Positions 17,077 through 27,033 are shown, numbered from the stretch's first letter. The stretch: DNA of 64,000 nucleotides from JBFWNG01 sp050251195 (GCA_050251195.1 JBFWNG010000007.1:118867-182866); one strand, 5' to 3'. The notes: generated by a model from the letters alone, not told the origin. Translations and numbers: made by a program.

Positions 17077-17505
17077 TTGAGGTTTGCTTTGACTTTCCGT
17101 ATTTCTGGTTTAAACCATCTTGGCCTTGTCGTACAGGACATTGATATCGCCAAAGATTTTTTCGTTCGCGTGCTGGGATTGAAAAAAATTGAAGACCGCG
17201 GAGGCATGGTCTTTCTTCTTGCGGGTCAGGACGTTATCGCTATCAAAACGCCCGAATGGGCCGTGAGCAATCCCGAACATGTGAAAATCGACCGTATGCC
17301 CAAGGATCGTTCGGGATGGCAATCGCTCGATCACTACGGATTCTACGCCAGCAAACCCGAAGAAGTAGACGCCCTCGCTCAGGTTCTCCGCGACAACGGC
17401 ATTGAAATCATCAAAGGACCCTATGATCGGAGCGACGGTCGCAGCGTTTATTTTCGCGACCCCTGCGGCAACATCGGCGAATACCTCTACTTCAAGCCCG
17501 CGTAA
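17077..17505 (+). CDS. VOC-superfamily (glyoxalase/dioxygenase-fold) protein
   Basis: A 142-aa single-module vicinal-oxygen-chelate protein. It has the first-strand metal ligand His (NHLGLVV), a central His (DHYGFYA) and the C-terminal Glu (NIGEYLYF), plus the DPCGN turn typical of the fold. The substrate is not deducible; relatives include glyoxalase I, fosfomycin-resistance and extradiol dioxygenase types. No ATG fits: TTG 17077 or TTG 17089 would be the start. It overlaps the convergent aroE by 19 bases. Confidence 0.8.
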   Translation: MRFALTFRISGLNHLGLVVQDIDIAKDFFVRVLGLKKIEDRGGMVFLLAGQDVIAIKTPEWAVSNPEHVKIDRMPKDRSGWQSLDHYGFYASKPEEVDALAQVLRDNGIEIIKGPYDRSDGRSVYFRDPCGNIGEYLYFKPA

Positions 17506-18335
17506 GCTTTAACTAAACCAAAGATCGTTTCAAACTCAGCCGATTCACCCCACCACATCTTTTGCGAAGCCAAGGCCTGCTCCACCAACATGGTTAGCCC
17601 GTCTTGATTTGGAATTCCACGCTTCTTAGCTTCCGCTAGAAGCGAGGTTGGATTCGCGTAAACAAGATCGAAAAAATAACCGTTCAATTTTGTCATTGCG
17701 CCGGCGAATTCCGAGAAGTTTTGGTCTTTCGGGGAAGCATTCGTTGCCTGGACCAACAATGTGTTACCAGCGGAAGCAAGACAGCGTTCCAAAACGGCAG
17801 GGGCAAATGGGTGTAACTCAACCGCGTGAGGGTTGCCGTTGAGCTGCAAAAACGCCTGGTCGTTTCCCGTGCCGCGACGAAGCACCGAGACCTTTAACGG
17901 CTGTGTCAATGTTGAGCTTAGATGGTGCACGAGCGAAAGGCTCGCGCCCCCTCCGCCAAGGATCACGATGTTAGTAAATGAACCTAAATCATAACCGGCG
18001 CGACGAAGTGCCCGTTCGAAACCCATTCCGTCTGTGCTACACGACTTCCAAGAATCTTTGCCGCGATAGACGGTATTCACGGCGGGTATCGGGGCATGGG
18101 TAAGTGTCGCCATCAATTGTTTGTACGGGGTCGTAACGTTAAATCCGACACATCCCAAGTCCCAAAGTGAAGACAATACCCGGGACCAATCCTCAGATTC
18201 TGCGTCAAAGATGAGGTAGACCTCGCCGCGACCAAGCATTTCAATAGATTTATTGTGAATGAAAGGGGAAAGGCTGTAGCCAATGCCCCTGCCAAGGATT
18301 CCCAGAAACTTAGTGTAGCTGTGATTCAAGCCCAT
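17487..18335 (-). CDS. aroE: Shikimate 5-dehydrogenase-like protein
   Basis: AroE reduces 3-dehydroshikimate with NADPH in the chorismate pathway. Seen here are the substrate-binding GYSLSPFIHN, NVTTPYK (catalytic Lys), the DG pair of STDGMGF and the Rossmann motif LGGGGASLS. I chose ATG 18335 (282 aa, the usual family length); it overlaps the upstream PilZ-like gene by 26 bases, which suggests translational coupling. The longer frame adds 38 residues with no similarity to AroE. The NTDG of typical enzymes reads STDG here. Confidence 0.85.
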   Translation of the reverse strand: MGLNHSYTKFLGILGRGIGYSLSPFIHNKSIEMLGRGEVYLIFDAESEDWSRVLSSLWDLGCVGFNVTTPYKQLMATLTHAPIPAVNTVYRGKDSWKSCSTDGMGFERALRRAGYDLGSFTNIVILGGGGASLSLVHHLSSTLTQPLKVSVLRRGTGNDQAFLQLNGNPHAVELHPFAPAVLERCLASAGNTLLVQATNASPKDQNFSEFAGAMTKLNGYFFDLVYANPTSLLAEAKKRGIPNQDGLTMLVEQALASQKMWWGESAEFETIFGLVKAYAGLK

Positions 18336-18840
18336 CCGCGTAATTCTTGTGAGAAACAGGCTCGAGCGTCTTGCGCATATAGTTTCGAACAACGTTTGTT
18401 GTCGCGCGATCGGGATTAATGAAACGAACGTCGATGACGTAGCTATCACCTAGCGGTCGAGCCCCAACAATGCGACATGGGATGTGCGATTCTTCGCCCG
18501 AATCGAGTACGAGATCAAGTGTCTCGCCTTTCTTGAACCCGTTTGCATTGGCAACAAGCGTGGCGCGACTCAGAGTCAGAGATCGAAGGTATCCGTCGTG
18601 CGCTTGTTGTAAATTCTTATGCGGAGAAAAAGTGACTCTGAGGAAAAGGTCGTTCAATCTTTTTATGGCATCAGGCTTCTTCGTTGGCGCATCATCTCTT
18701 ATCCTTGGTTTTGTAAGCCAAACGAAGAACGCCACCGCTGCTAGGGCGAACAGAACGAACACGGCTAAAATAAACGTCATGCGCGGAAGCACGTTCTCCG
18801 CAGACTGAGTTAGCGCCGTTATCGTGAGGTTATCTCCCAA
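18310..18840 (-). CDS. Membrane-anchored PilZ-like domain protein
   Basis: The 176-aa protein has one transmembrane segment (residues ~22-43) followed by a cytoplasmic domain. That domain has the strand pattern of PilZ: a leading DGYLRSLTLSRATL segment, then KKGETLDLVL, and VIDVRF near the end. PilZ domains bind cyclic di-GMP through an RxxxR pair; I do not see a clear copy, so this may be a non-binding form. The start is a TTG with TAGGAGA upstream. It probably shares a transcript with aroE. Confidence 0.6.
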   Translation of the reverse strand: MGDNLTITALTQSAENVLPRMTFILAVFVLFALAAVAFFVWLTKPRIRDDAPTKKPDAIKRLNDLFLRVTFSPHKNLQQAHDGYLRSLTLSRATLVANANGFKKGETLDLVLDSGEESHIPCRIVGARPLGDSYVIDVRFINPDRATTNVVRNYMRKTLEPVSHKNYADGLESQLH

Positions 18841-18967
18841 TTTTTCATTCTCCTATTTCGCACAGGCTCATATTGCAGAAGCCATGGTGGGGTGGTAAGA
18901 AAAGCCCGTGCACCTTACTATATATGAAATATTATAGCGCGATACAACTGACAGTAACGGATTTGGG

Positions 18968-19951
18968 ATGAAAGTTTTTCCTACGACGCAAGTAACCCCT
19001 GAATTGCGGCAAGGGGCTATAACCATAGGAAATTTTGATGGCTGTCATCTTGGCCATCAAAACCTGATCAAGAAGGTTCAGACTTACGGCTCGAATCTGA
19101 ACTTGCCCAAAATCGTCATGACTTTTGACCCTAACCCCAAAATAATCTTCGAAAAGATCAGTCAAACCAATAGCTTACTTTTCACCAACGACCAGAAGCA
19201 GCGAGCCTTTGAGCACCTTGATATCGACGCATTGGTCATGCAGAAGTTCGATGCGGACTTCCGTAACATTTCTCACGGTGATTTTTACGAAAGGCTCCTC
19301 CGGGCCAATCTCGACATCCATGCGCTCGTGGTGGGCGAGAACTTCGCCTTTGGAAAAGGCCGCATGGGCGACGGGGCCTTTTTGAGCGAAATGGCAAAAA
19401 GAGACGACGTCTATCTTTCTATAGAATCGGCGGTCCTATGGGATAACCTTCCCATATCGAGCCATCGAATCCGCACAATTCTATCAAGCTCAGGCGACGC
19501 CGAATCTGCCGCCCAGATGCTCGGTCGGCCATATTCTATTGAAGGCGTCATAGGACACGGCGACAAACTCGGGCGACGCATAGGCATTCCCACCGCCAAC
19601 TTGAAAAATGTCGTACAACTCATTCCTAAGGAAGGAGTTTACGCGGGCTACATCTGGTATGAGTCCCCGTCTGAACCCCGCTATCCTAATCCACTCAAGC
19701 TTCCCATTAACGCCAAAAAAGCCGTCATCAATATCGGCTATCGACCAACGCTCGAGCTCAACGAACCTCAAAAGGTAATCGAAGGTCACATCTTGCATCA
19801 AAACATCGGTTCCGATGAGCTTTACGACAAAAAGGCGTCCTTTTTTCTACTTAAACGCATCAGGGACGAGAAAAAATTTGAGGGCCTTGCGCAGCTGCAA
19901 GCGCAAATCCAAACGGATATTGCAACCGCTATTCGAATTCTTTCGCAGTAG
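18968..19951 (+). CDS. ribF: Bifunctional riboflavin kinase / FAD synthetase
   Basis: RibF converts riboflavin to FMN and FMN to FAD in the cytoplasm. The N-terminal adenylyltransferase domain has TIGNFDGCHLGHQ and a second motif ending in ISSHRIR. The C-terminal kinase domain has GDKLGRRIGIPTAN and the strand containing NIGYRPT. The length (327 aa) is normal. It stands alone, convergent to a TolB-like lipoprotein gene. Confidence 0.95.
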   Translation: MKVFPTTQVTPELRQGAITIGNFDGCHLGHQNLIKKVQTYGSNLNLPKIVMTFDPNPKIIFEKISQTNSLLFTNDQKQRAFEHLDIDALVMQKFDADFRNISHGDFYERLLRANLDIHALVVGENFAFGKGRMGDGAFLSEMAKRDDVYLSIESAVLWDNLPISSHRIRTILSSSGDAESAAQMLGRPYSIEGVIGHGDKLGRRIGIPTANLKNVVQLIPKEGVYAGYIWYESPSEPRYPNPLKLPINAKKAVINIGYRPTLELNEPQKVIEGHILHQNIGSDELYDKKASFFLLKRIRDEKKFEGLAQLQAQIQTDIATAIRILSQ

Positions 19952-19996
19952 GGCGCCGCGTGTTTAAAGGATTAGTTCGGGTCCAGTCGCGTGTCC

Positions 19997-21301
19997 CTAA
20001 TTCTGGGACACGTCCGTCACCGCCCGATTGGTCAACTTCGAGCCGTCCCAACCAAACCTGAGATGAAGTATTTCGGGATCTCCTTTGTACCAGGTCTGCA
20101 AGACGACGTTGAAACCAGACCCCGCAGTGTTCGCCAAGCGAATCTTAGATATCTGGGTGTTCACCGGTTGTTTTTCCGCTCCTTCCTCAAAGCCGCTGCA
20201 GGGATCGGACTGAAGATTCCACCCTACGTCTGTTTTTACGAGAAGAAGTTTCACAAAGCCAGAATTCGCAGGATCCCAAAGGCTTATTACCGAACCCCAG
20301 CCGACGTAATTGGGGCAGCTAAAGTATTCCTGACCAAGGACAAGCGCATTGTCCGTATCGCGCGCCACGCTGATATCTTGGACGCCGATAACCGGCAGAT
20401 CGAGTTCGTTGTTGCCGCCGCCGGAAAAGTCAAACGACTTCACTTGCTCTTGGGTATTGATTTCGACTTCGTCGCCTTCGGTCAAAACCACATCAAGTTC
20501 TTTTCTATCGTTGAGATGGACGGCGGTAAACAACTGGGTGCCGCCAACGTCAAAATGAGCCGGCCGAATTCCAGAAAGGTCCGTCGCAATCTCGCTGAAG
20601 GTGCTTGAAACTGTCCCACTGGAGACACCTCTCGATACAAACGCGTTCGTGTCGACGTCGTGCTGCACCGTTATGAGTTCGTACCCTGAGTTGACGGTTC
20701 TGAACCGTGCAAAATCTTCGCCGACGGTTGTTCCTGGCACTGCGACGCTATCCGAAACGGTTACCGAAGTTCCACCATCGGTAATTTTAGAACTAACAAG
20801 ATCGAAAATGCGCCCCTCTTCTTCAGATTTTTTCTTGAAGACGATTAAGGGATTAGCACCCGGCGAAACAGAAGGAGCGAAATCCCAGGAACCTTCTTCC
20901 TCATCTACTAATGTTCGAACTGCAGCATCTGTAAAACTCTGCGCATAAAGCTGGGATGACCCTTCGCTCGTAACTGTGAGAAGCACCCATTTGCCGTCTG
21001 GACTTAGCTCCGCCTTGCCTTCGCTACCCAAATCGACATCTGTGAGGCGACTAGGTTCGGTACCACCGGACTCAAACTTGTAGGCCTTTAAAATGTCGTC
21101 GCGACCTGATAGAAATACAATCTTGGAGCCGTCAGCACTTATGCTAGGATCGATGTCTAAAAGCCCAAACTCAACAGGGTTAACCGTTTGTCCGCGCCTT
21201 TCCGGTTCTTGCGGATCTTCTTTAGATGTTGACGACTCGTCGCAGGCGGTAACAATTAAGAGCAATATGAGATAAAATCTGCTAAGACTGTTGCGATGCA
21301 T
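19997..21301 (-). CDS. TolB-like beta-propeller lipoprotein
   Basis: A 434-aa protein with a lipobox IVTAC near residue 20 and AAGGAG upstream of the ATG. Repeats of the PD40/WD40-like type are visible (DPSISADGSKIVFLSG, ELSPDGKWVLLT), as in TolB and other periplasmic six-bladed propellers. It is not TolB itself: there is no pal/tol neighbour. An 8-bp hairpin (CGTGTCCC / GGGACACG) overlaps its stop. It is divergent from holA across a 58-base gap that must hold both promoters. Confidence 0.75.
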   Translation of the reverse strand: MHRNSLSRFYLILLLIVTACDESSTSKEDPQEPERRGQTVNPVEFGLLDIDPSISADGSKIVFLSGRDDILKAYKFESGGTEPSRLTDVDLGSEGKAELSPDGKWVLLTVTSEGSSQLYAQSFTDAAVRTLVDEEEGSWDFAPSVSPGANPLIVFKKKSEEEGRIFDLVSSKITDGGTSVTVSDSVAVPGTTVGEDFARFRTVNSGYELITVQHDVDTNAFVSRGVSSGTVSSTFSEIATDLSGIRPAHFDVGGTQLFTAVHLNDRKELDVVLTEGDEVEINTQEQVKSFDFSGGGNNELDLPVIGVQDISVARDTDNALVLGQEYFSCPNYVGWGSVISLWDPANSGFVKLLLVKTDVGWNLQSDPCSGFEEGAEKQPVNTQISKIRLANTAGSGFNVVLQTWYKGDPEILHLRFGWDGSKLTNRAVTDVSQN

Positions 21302-21359
21302 TTTTGTACTCCTTAAGGCCTAAAGAATATAACAAAAACGGCGTTTAGATAAGGCATAA

Positions 21360-22349
21360 ATGGCAAAGTCTGCCCAAAACTACTCTGAATTTAAGACGGC
21401 TCTGCGTGAGTATGCCAAGCTAAAGCAACGACCAAATTTGATTGTTTTATTCGGTGACTGCGCATTTCTCATGTCTCAAGGTCTTGAGTCCGTGCTTTCG
21501 AAAAATTCGGATCCCGTTACGAAGGTCTATGCCGCTGACTGCACTCTCGACGGTTTTCTAAATTACTGTAGGCTTGTCGATCTTTTTTCCTCGCAATCTG
21601 TGATTCTGATAAAAAATATCGAAAAGAAATCAAGCTTCGACCAATATCTCAAAGCGATTGGCCAACCAGCGCAACTGTCGAATCAAATCGTGATGACACT
21701 CGAATCAAATCGCATTCCCGCGAAGATCGATTCACAGCTTCGCCGGCTTCAAGCCACAGTCGTTCCCTGTCTTAGCCCGTCGTTCTACGAAATTGACACG
21801 GTTATCATGGATTTGCTTAAGAAGCATAAGGTCGCCCTTTCCAAGGACGCCTTCAATCTTTTCAAAGAAGCGCAAGGAACTAATCTACATCAAACTGAAA
21901 ACGAAATAATAAAACTTAATATTTGCTTCCCGTCGAACCAGGCCCCCCTTAGTAGAGACGACATCGCGCCTATCCTCGGCTTTTTCCGAGAGGACAACGC
22001 CTTTCAAATCGACGGTTACCTTGCCGACAAAAAGCCGAGTCATGCCTTGGCGCTGGTCTACGATCTTCTGCGGCGCGGAGAGTCTTCGCTCGCAGTCTTA
22101 GGAATTCTTTCATTACACTTTAGAAAGGCTCTTAAGGTTCACGCCTATCTCGAATCTCGACTCAGTGACGACGCCATTCTGCCAAAATTGCGCATGCCGC
22201 CTACTATCGCGCGAAAGTTTATTGCGTACGCCAGAGGCAACAAACCAGAGTATTTCATGGAGCGACTGCAGCGATGCTTTAGGGCCGATCTGAGCCTAAA
22301 GTCATCCGGCGTTTCCGACGAAGTTGTGCTCAGCACGATTCTAGCGTAA
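21360..22349 (+). CDS. holA: DNA polymerase III subunit delta
   Basis: The delta subunit opens the beta sliding clamp as part of the clamp loader. The 329-aa protein shows the family pattern: an N-terminal AAA-like domain without Walker motifs (LIVLFGDCAFLMSQGLE), then a helical C-terminal collar domain with LLRRGESSLAVLGILSLHFR. It is followed 28 bases later by an exported-protein gene on the same strand. Confidence 0.88.
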   Translation: MAKSAQNYSEFKTALREYAKLKQRPNLIVLFGDCAFLMSQGLESVLSKNSDPVTKVYAADCTLDGFLNYCRLVDLFSSQSVILIKNIEKKSSFDQYLKAIGQPAQLSNQIVMTLESNRIPAKIDSQLRRLQATVVPCLSPSFYEIDTVIMDLLKKHKVALSKDAFNLFKEAQGTNLHQTENEIIKLNICFPSNQAPLSRDDIAPILGFFREDNAFQIDGYLADKKPSHALALVYDLLRRGESSLAVLGILSLHFRKALKVHAYLESRLSDDAILPKLRMPPTIARKFIAYARGNKPEYFMERLQRCFRADLSLKSSGVSDEVVLSTILA

Positions 22350-22377
22350 ATTAGAATATAGATTTTTCGAGAGCTCC

Positions 22378-23337
22378 ATGAAATTCTTTCTTAGATTATT
22401 GACACTCTGCGTCATTCTGACATCATCGCTCACCGCGCTGGCTGAGAAGAAGAATCTCCACGCCGTAACGCTACCTGCACATAGTGCACAAACGCTTGCG
22501 GGCGACTCTCCCATTCGAGACCTTGCCCTCGATCCGACAACGAACTATGTGTGGCTTTTGGGCAAAACTTACCTTTGGCAATGGAACGTCGCTGATCGGA
22601 AGCTTTCCAAAATTGCTTTCCGCAAACATTTTTCAGAATGTAACTCCGGCTCCGAACGAATCCAAGTCACCGAACAAGCCATTATTGTCTATAACGACTG
22701 CCACGTCGTCATCGTTGACCCAAAAGGCCGCCAAGCAAACACAATTGTGCACCCAGCGAACGCCTCACAAGGACAGACCATCGCCGTCGAAGCGGACGAA
22801 AAGCGACTAGCTTGGTTTCACACCGCGGGGTCGTTTATATTCTCGACGGAGGACGGCAGCATCCAGTCGATGTTCAAAGGGGTTCCCTTTGGCGCCAAAG
22901 ATCTGGTCGTTTATGACCTCGCCGAGAAGAAAAGCTGGTATGTGAAAGACATGCTGCTTTTCGAGAAAAACTTCGCAACAAATACCGACAGCCGCCTTCT
23001 TTACAAAGCAGAAGCAAAGCCCGTATTGGTAAAGAGGAATGCCGGAAAACTTTACTTGGCGACGGAGAATGAGGTGATCCTTTTCTCATCGAAAACGGGA
23101 GATCTCCTCCAACAAATTCCCGTCAAGAATTCAAAGCGTTTGCTATCGCTGTCGCAAAACGGAGAAGGCGATTCCTACCTGTTTTCCGACGGTCTTGTTG
23201 AGGTATACAACAAGAAAGGAACTATGGATTTCTTCTTTCTGGAAGAAGGCATCAAGAACTTAACGGCGGCTGAGATTAGAGGTCCCCTTGTCTCTTTGCT
23301 GAGCGGGGGAGTTCCGAGGCTTTACACTTTGCAGTAA
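22378..23337 (+). CDS. Exported protein of unknown function, possible beta-propeller
   Basis: The 319-aa protein has a signal peptide (hydrophobic residues ~4-20, cleavage after ALA). Repeated short strands with Trp and Gly (NYVWLLGKTYLWQW, KLYLATENEVILFSSKTGDLL) suggest a WD/PQQ-like propeller, though the repeats are irregular. The gene directly follows holA and may be read from the same transcript. Confidence 0.6.
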   Translation: MKFFLRLLTLCVILTSSLTALAEKKNLHAVTLPAHSAQTLAGDSPIRDLALDPTTNYVWLLGKTYLWQWNVADRKLSKIAFRKHFSECNSGSERIQVTEQAIIVYNDCHVVIVDPKGRQANTIVHPANASQGQTIAVEADEKRLAWFHTAGSFIFSTEDGSIQSMFKGVPFGAKDLVVYDLAEKKSWYVKDMLLFEKNFATNTDSRLLYKAEAKPVLVKRNAGKLYLATENEVILFSSKTGDLLQQIPVKNSKRLLSLSQNGEGDSYLFSDGLVEVYNKKGTMDFFFLEEGIKNLTAAEIRGPLVSLLSGGVPRLYTLQ

Positions 23338-23393
23338 TGAGAAGGTGACGATTGCCGGTTCAGGGTGACCAGACGTAATGACTAACAATAACT

Positions 23394-23603
23394 TCAATCT
23401 TCCTCTTCCTTTATCAACGGCTCATGCATCACATATTTTTCCTCGGCCCAAGCCGCTACATCGATGATCTTGCATCTTTCCGAGCAAAAGGGGCGCCATG
23501 GATTGGACTCGACGTACGCGACTGACTTTCGACAGCGGGGGCACCGCACAATTCGAGCAGCTTTCACATCTTTGCCATTCTTGGTGTTATCTTCATTGCT
23601 CAA
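23394..23603 (-). CDS. yacG: YacG-family zinc protein (DNA gyrase inhibitor)
   Basis: The 69-aa protein has the YacG four-cysteine zinc site (CPRCRK and FCSERCK) and the trailing WAEEKYVM segment. In E. coli YacG binds GyrB and blocks DNA binding. Its start overlaps the end of the upstream oxidoreductase gene by 11 bases. Confidence 0.92.
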   Translation of the reverse strand: MSNEDNTKNGKDVKAARIVRCPRCRKSVAYVESNPWRPFCSERCKIIDVAAWAEEKYVMHEPLIKEEED

Positions 23604-24765
23604 GGGATCGCAACCTCGCTGGTGTCAGACGGTTTGGTAACATATTGCATTTCCCGTTGGCAACGATATTGGCTAGGCATTTTCCTGCAAGAAATCCCCA
23701 ACTCAAACCCAAACCCATGTATCCGGTGCCCACAAGGATGCGGCTTTCGCCAAACATCGGTCCGATAATAGGCAGTTCGTCGCACGGACGGCAATCGAGA
23801 CCGGCCGAACTTGCAACCTTCTTAAGGTCGTTTAAACCGTCAAAGGTTGCTTTCGCTTGATTCTGGGTGAATGCCTCAATCTTCGGCTCCACTGTGGCGA
23901 CCGTGGCCTCTATACCCGCGAGCGGTCGGAGAAACCGGCCTCCGCCCATGTGTAACTTGCCGTGACGGGGCACAACTCCCCACTCATAACCGTGGTGGGC
24001 GCTAAACACGACGCCGGGCTCGAGACATCTTGGCGCCCTGTCGCTCCAGCTCCAGCTTGACCATTGATCAGCGACGGAAATAAGAGCGGGGGCGAGCTCA
24101 GGAACCAAACGACCGATGTCGAGATGGGTTGCGACGACAACCATTTCGCTACGCGTCAACGTCCTGTTTGTCTTAATCTCCATACCTTGAGACGACGGAA
24201 TCAATTGCTCAACAGGTTCGACAACAATTTTGCTCCTGAACTTTTGTAGCAACGCGTCAATGAGCTTTCCTACGTCAGCGAATGCGCCCCGAGGACCATC
24301 GTCTTGAACAGCAAGCACGCGCGACGACAAGGCATTACCCCATGCCGATCGCTCCACGATGCGACTTCCGAAGCCAGCAACCTGTAATTGCTGCACAGCT
24401 TTTTTGGCTTCGTCCCATTCATCTTGTTTTACTAAAAGGCGGAGTCTTCCTTTGGAGGAATGTTCAATATTTTCTTGAACGCAAAAACTGACAGTCGAGT
24501 CGTAAGCGCGATCCCCAAAGGACCAGAGTTCCTTTGCGAGATCGTCTCCAAAGGCGTGCGTAAGCCGCGTGTAGTTGTCCCACGTCCCGCCCGTCAAAAT
24601 TCCCGCAGAACCAAGAGTTGCCGATTGGGTCAAATCACTTGTGAAAATCTTAATATTTTTCACGCCCAAGAGCGATAAGTGATAGGCCGTAGAAAGTCCT
24701 GTTATCCCGGACCCTATAATGCTAACATCTAAGCTTTTGACATGAGAAGACACTTGAGATTTCAA
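23593..24765 (-). CDS. FAD-dependent amino acid oxidase-type oxidoreductase
   Basis: The 390-aa DAO-superfamily protein has an N-terminal dinucleotide-binding motif (IIGSGITGLSTAYHLSLLG) and a C-terminal FAD-contacting GTGYMGLGLS. The substrate is probably an amino acid or amine; the exact reaction is not visible. The start is uncertain: TTG 24765 or the GTG four codons later, and neither has a strong Shine-Dalgarno. It is divergent from the peptide-binding protein gene across a very short gap. Confidence 0.8.
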   Translation of the reverse strand: MKSQVSSHVKSLDVSIIGSGITGLSTAYHLSLLGVKNIKIFTSDLTQSATLGSAGILTGGTWDNYTRLTHAFGDDLAKELWSFGDRAYDSTVSFCVQENIEHSSKGRLRLLVKQDEWDEAKKAVQQLQVAGFGSRIVERSAWGNALSSRVLAVQDDGPRGAFADVGKLIDALLQKFRSKIVVEPVEQLIPSSQGMEIKTNRTLTRSEMVVVATHLDIGRLVPELAPALISVADQWSSWSWSDRAPRCLEPGVVFSAHHGYEWGVVPRHGKLHMGGGRFLRPLAGIEATVATVEPKIEAFTQNQAKATFDGLNDLKKVASSAGLDCRPCDELPIIGPMFGESRILVGTGYMGLGLSWGFLAGKCLANIVANGKCNMLPNRLTPARLRSLEQ

Positions 24766-24783
24766 TCACTAACGTTATTTTCC

Positions 24784-26271
24784 ATGCGAAAACATATGCA
24801 ATTTTTTTTGCAAAGTACATTAATAGTTTTCACGATAGGAACGAGCTTTGCGCCGGTCTTCGGAAAAACCTTGACCATTGCAGGTTGGTTGGAATCTTCC
24901 AATCCGGCAACTTTGCCTGAGGGACTTGCAAGTTCGCCTGTAACCGGTCGTTTGGCATGTCCTCCGCTCACACGGCTCAACTTGATGAGCAAAAAGAACG
25001 AACCGTTCCTTATAAAAAATCTCAAGGCAGAAAAAAATAATGCCGAGTGGACCTTCGAACCCACTGCCGATTTGCAGTGGTGGTCAGGCACCAAAGTAAC
25101 CGCCAAAGATATCAAGAATTTCCTCGACGCCACTTTGGAAACGCACATCAAATCCGTAAGCGTTGGCCTCTGGGACATTCCCAAGCACGAAATCACCACC
25201 TCTGACAATCGGGTTACCGTCAGCTGGCAGAAAGCCCCCGAGTTTGGTCCTTTCGTCATGAACGGAATTTCGCTTCATCGCAAAACCGAGAAGGGATTTG
25301 AGTGCGCCGGAGACTACTCGCTCTCACTCGACGACGGCAAATTGACGGAAATGCGCTTGGCAAAAAATCGTCAAAACAGAGTTGATCGCATCTTCCTTTC
25401 GCAAAACGCGGAAGCGGTTCAAAAGAAGACCAACGACGATCTCCTGGAAATTCAGTACGCGCAGAACCTTTCCAATACCCCATGGACGAGACTGCCCAAC
25501 GAAAAAATGGAATGCGACCGACCGATCGACCTTCCTATTGCGACGATGGTTACTTGGAATCCCAACAAGCCGGTCATGTCGCCTAAATTTCGCCAAGCCA
25601 TGACCCACTTAATGCCGCGTGGCGCAATTTTGAGATATGGAACCGCTGGATTTGGCGATCTTATTTCTGGCCCTATCTTGAGAGGACACCCGGGCTACAA
25701 GAAAGAACTTAAAGTGCGACCTCACGACATCGCCATGAGTTCCCGGATTCTCGATGACCTGGGAATGAAGAGAGCTGAGGCGCATGAGCTCAGGGCATAT
25801 CAGGGAAAGCCCATAAAGCTGACACTATACTCGGAAGGCACTTCCAACGGAGTTTTGGAAAAGGTGCTCTTTGACAGCTTTACCAGCATCGGCATCGACC
25901 TCACGTTCAGTAATGATAAATCGGTCATAAAACAGATGGATGGAGTGCTTACATCCATGCGCCTTCCATGGCCCGACGAAAACTTCCTTCCCTATTTGCA
26001 CAGCAATGCCCCTGAAAATCCGGTTTTCTGGCCGCTCAAGAACAAGAATTTAGATGAAAATTTGGAGCAATATGCTAAATCACTAACCGTCGAAACACCC
26101 GATTTTGGCAAGTTACAGCGAATCCATGAGATACTGTACAGTGAGGAACCTTTCTCGCTTATTGTACAACACCACGGATGTTTGGTACTTAACAAGGGTT
26201 CGAAATCGATCCCCAAGATCTTTATTCGCGACCCTGATTGGCTCTATAGCATGATAAGGAACACGCTTTGA
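24784..26271 (+). CDS. Family 5 (oligopeptide-type) solute-binding protein
   Basis: The protein (495 aa from ATG 24784) has a signal peptide ending near FGK and the family-5 substrate-binding pattern WTFEPTADLQWWSGTKVTAKD early in the mature region. Such proteins deliver peptides, nickel or other solutes to ABC importers. No permease or ATPase gene is adjacent, so its partner transporter lies elsewhere. The frame opens at 24742, but that start would overlap the divergent oxidoreductase gene. Its stop overlaps the map start in a TTGA arrangement. Confidence 0.8.
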   Translation: MRKHMQFFLQSTLIVFTIGTSFAPVFGKTLTIAGWLESSNPATLPEGLASSPVTGRLACPPLTRLNLMSKKNEPFLIKNLKAEKNNAEWTFEPTADLQWWSGTKVTAKDIKNFLDATLETHIKSVSVGLWDIPKHEITTSDNRVTVSWQKAPEFGPFVMNGISLHRKTEKGFECAGDYSLSLDDGKLTEMRLAKNRQNRVDRIFLSQNAEAVQKKTNDDLLEIQYAQNLSNTPWTRLPNEKMECDRPIDLPIATMVTWNPNKPVMSPKFRQAMTHLMPRGAILRYGTAGFGDLISGPILRGHPGYKKELKVRPHDIAMSSRILDDLGMKRAEAHELRAYQGKPIKLTLYSEGTSNGVLEKVLFDSFTSIGIDLTFSNDKSVIKQMDGVLTSMRLPWPDENFLPYLHSNAPENPVFWPLKNKNLDENLEQYAKSLTVETPDFGKLQRIHEILYSEEPFSLIVQHHGCLVLNKGSKSIPKIFIRDPDWLYSMIRNTL

Positions 26272-27026
26272 TCATTCTTAAAAGCGACAGTGAAATCAAC
26301 GCAATGCGCGCAAGCGGCCGTCTTGCCGCTCAAACGCTTGTGATGATCGAGCCTCACGTGCAGCCAGGAATCACAACGCTCGAGCTCAACGATATTTGCC
26401 ACAAATATATAGTGGAACACGGAGCGATTCCCGCTCCGCTCAACTACAAGGGATTTCCTAAATCCGTCTGTACGTCAGTCAATGATATCGTCTGCCACGG
26501 GATTCCGAATTCTAAGACCAAGCTCAAGGAAGGCGATATAATCAATATCGACGTAACCACTATAGTTGACGGCTACCACGGCGACACATCCAAAACGTTT
26601 CTCGTGGGCAAAGTTAGCGAAAAAGCCAAACGCCTTGTTCAAGTGACCGAAGATAGCATGAACCGAGGCATTGAAGCCGTGAAGGTTGGCGGCAGGATCG
26701 GAGACATCGGCCATGCGATTCAGCAATATGCTGAAAAGCACGGGTTTAGCGTTGTTAGAGATTTCGTAGGTCACGGCATCGGGAAAGTCTTCCACGAAGA
26801 TCCTCAGATTTTCCACTATGGCGAAATAGGACGCGGCCTCAGGTTGCAAGAAGGCATGGTGTTCACAATAGAACCCATGATCAACGAAGGACATTGGAAA
26901 ACTAAGGTCCGTAAGGATGGCTGGACTGCAACGACTATCGACGGGTCCCTGAGCGCTCAATTCGAACACACGATTGCAATTCGAAGCGACGGCAGTGTCG
27001 AAATCCTCACAGTGCCCAATAACTGA
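26268..27026 (+). CDS. map: Type I methionine aminopeptidase
   Basis: Map removes the N-terminal Met from nascent proteins. The 252-aa protein shows the metal ligands of the pita-bread fold: Asp in DVTTIVDGYHGD, His in GHGIGKVFHE, Glu in IEPM and Glu in FEHT, plus the substrate His in VCHGIP. The TTG start overlaps the stop of the upstream binding-protein gene by 4 bases (TTGA). No other start fits the family N-terminus. Confidence 0.95.
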   Translation: MIILKSDSEINAMRASGRLAAQTLVMIEPHVQPGITTLELNDICHKYIVEHGAIPAPLNYKGFPKSVCTSVNDIVCHGIPNSKTKLKEGDIINIDVTTIVDGYHGDTSKTFLVGKVSEKAKRLVQVTEDSMNRGIEAVKVGGRIGDIGHAIQQYAEKHGFSVVRDFVGHGIGKVFHEDPQIFHYGEIGRGLRLQEGMVFTIEPMINEGHWKTKVRKDGWTATTIDGSLSAQFEHTIAIRSDGSVEILTVPNN

Positions 27027-27033
27027 ATTAAGC

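Noticed and set aside
19991..20608. 205-aa plus-strand frame
   Set aside because: Antisense to the TolB-like lipoprotein, which has signal peptide, repeats and a strong ribosome-binding site.
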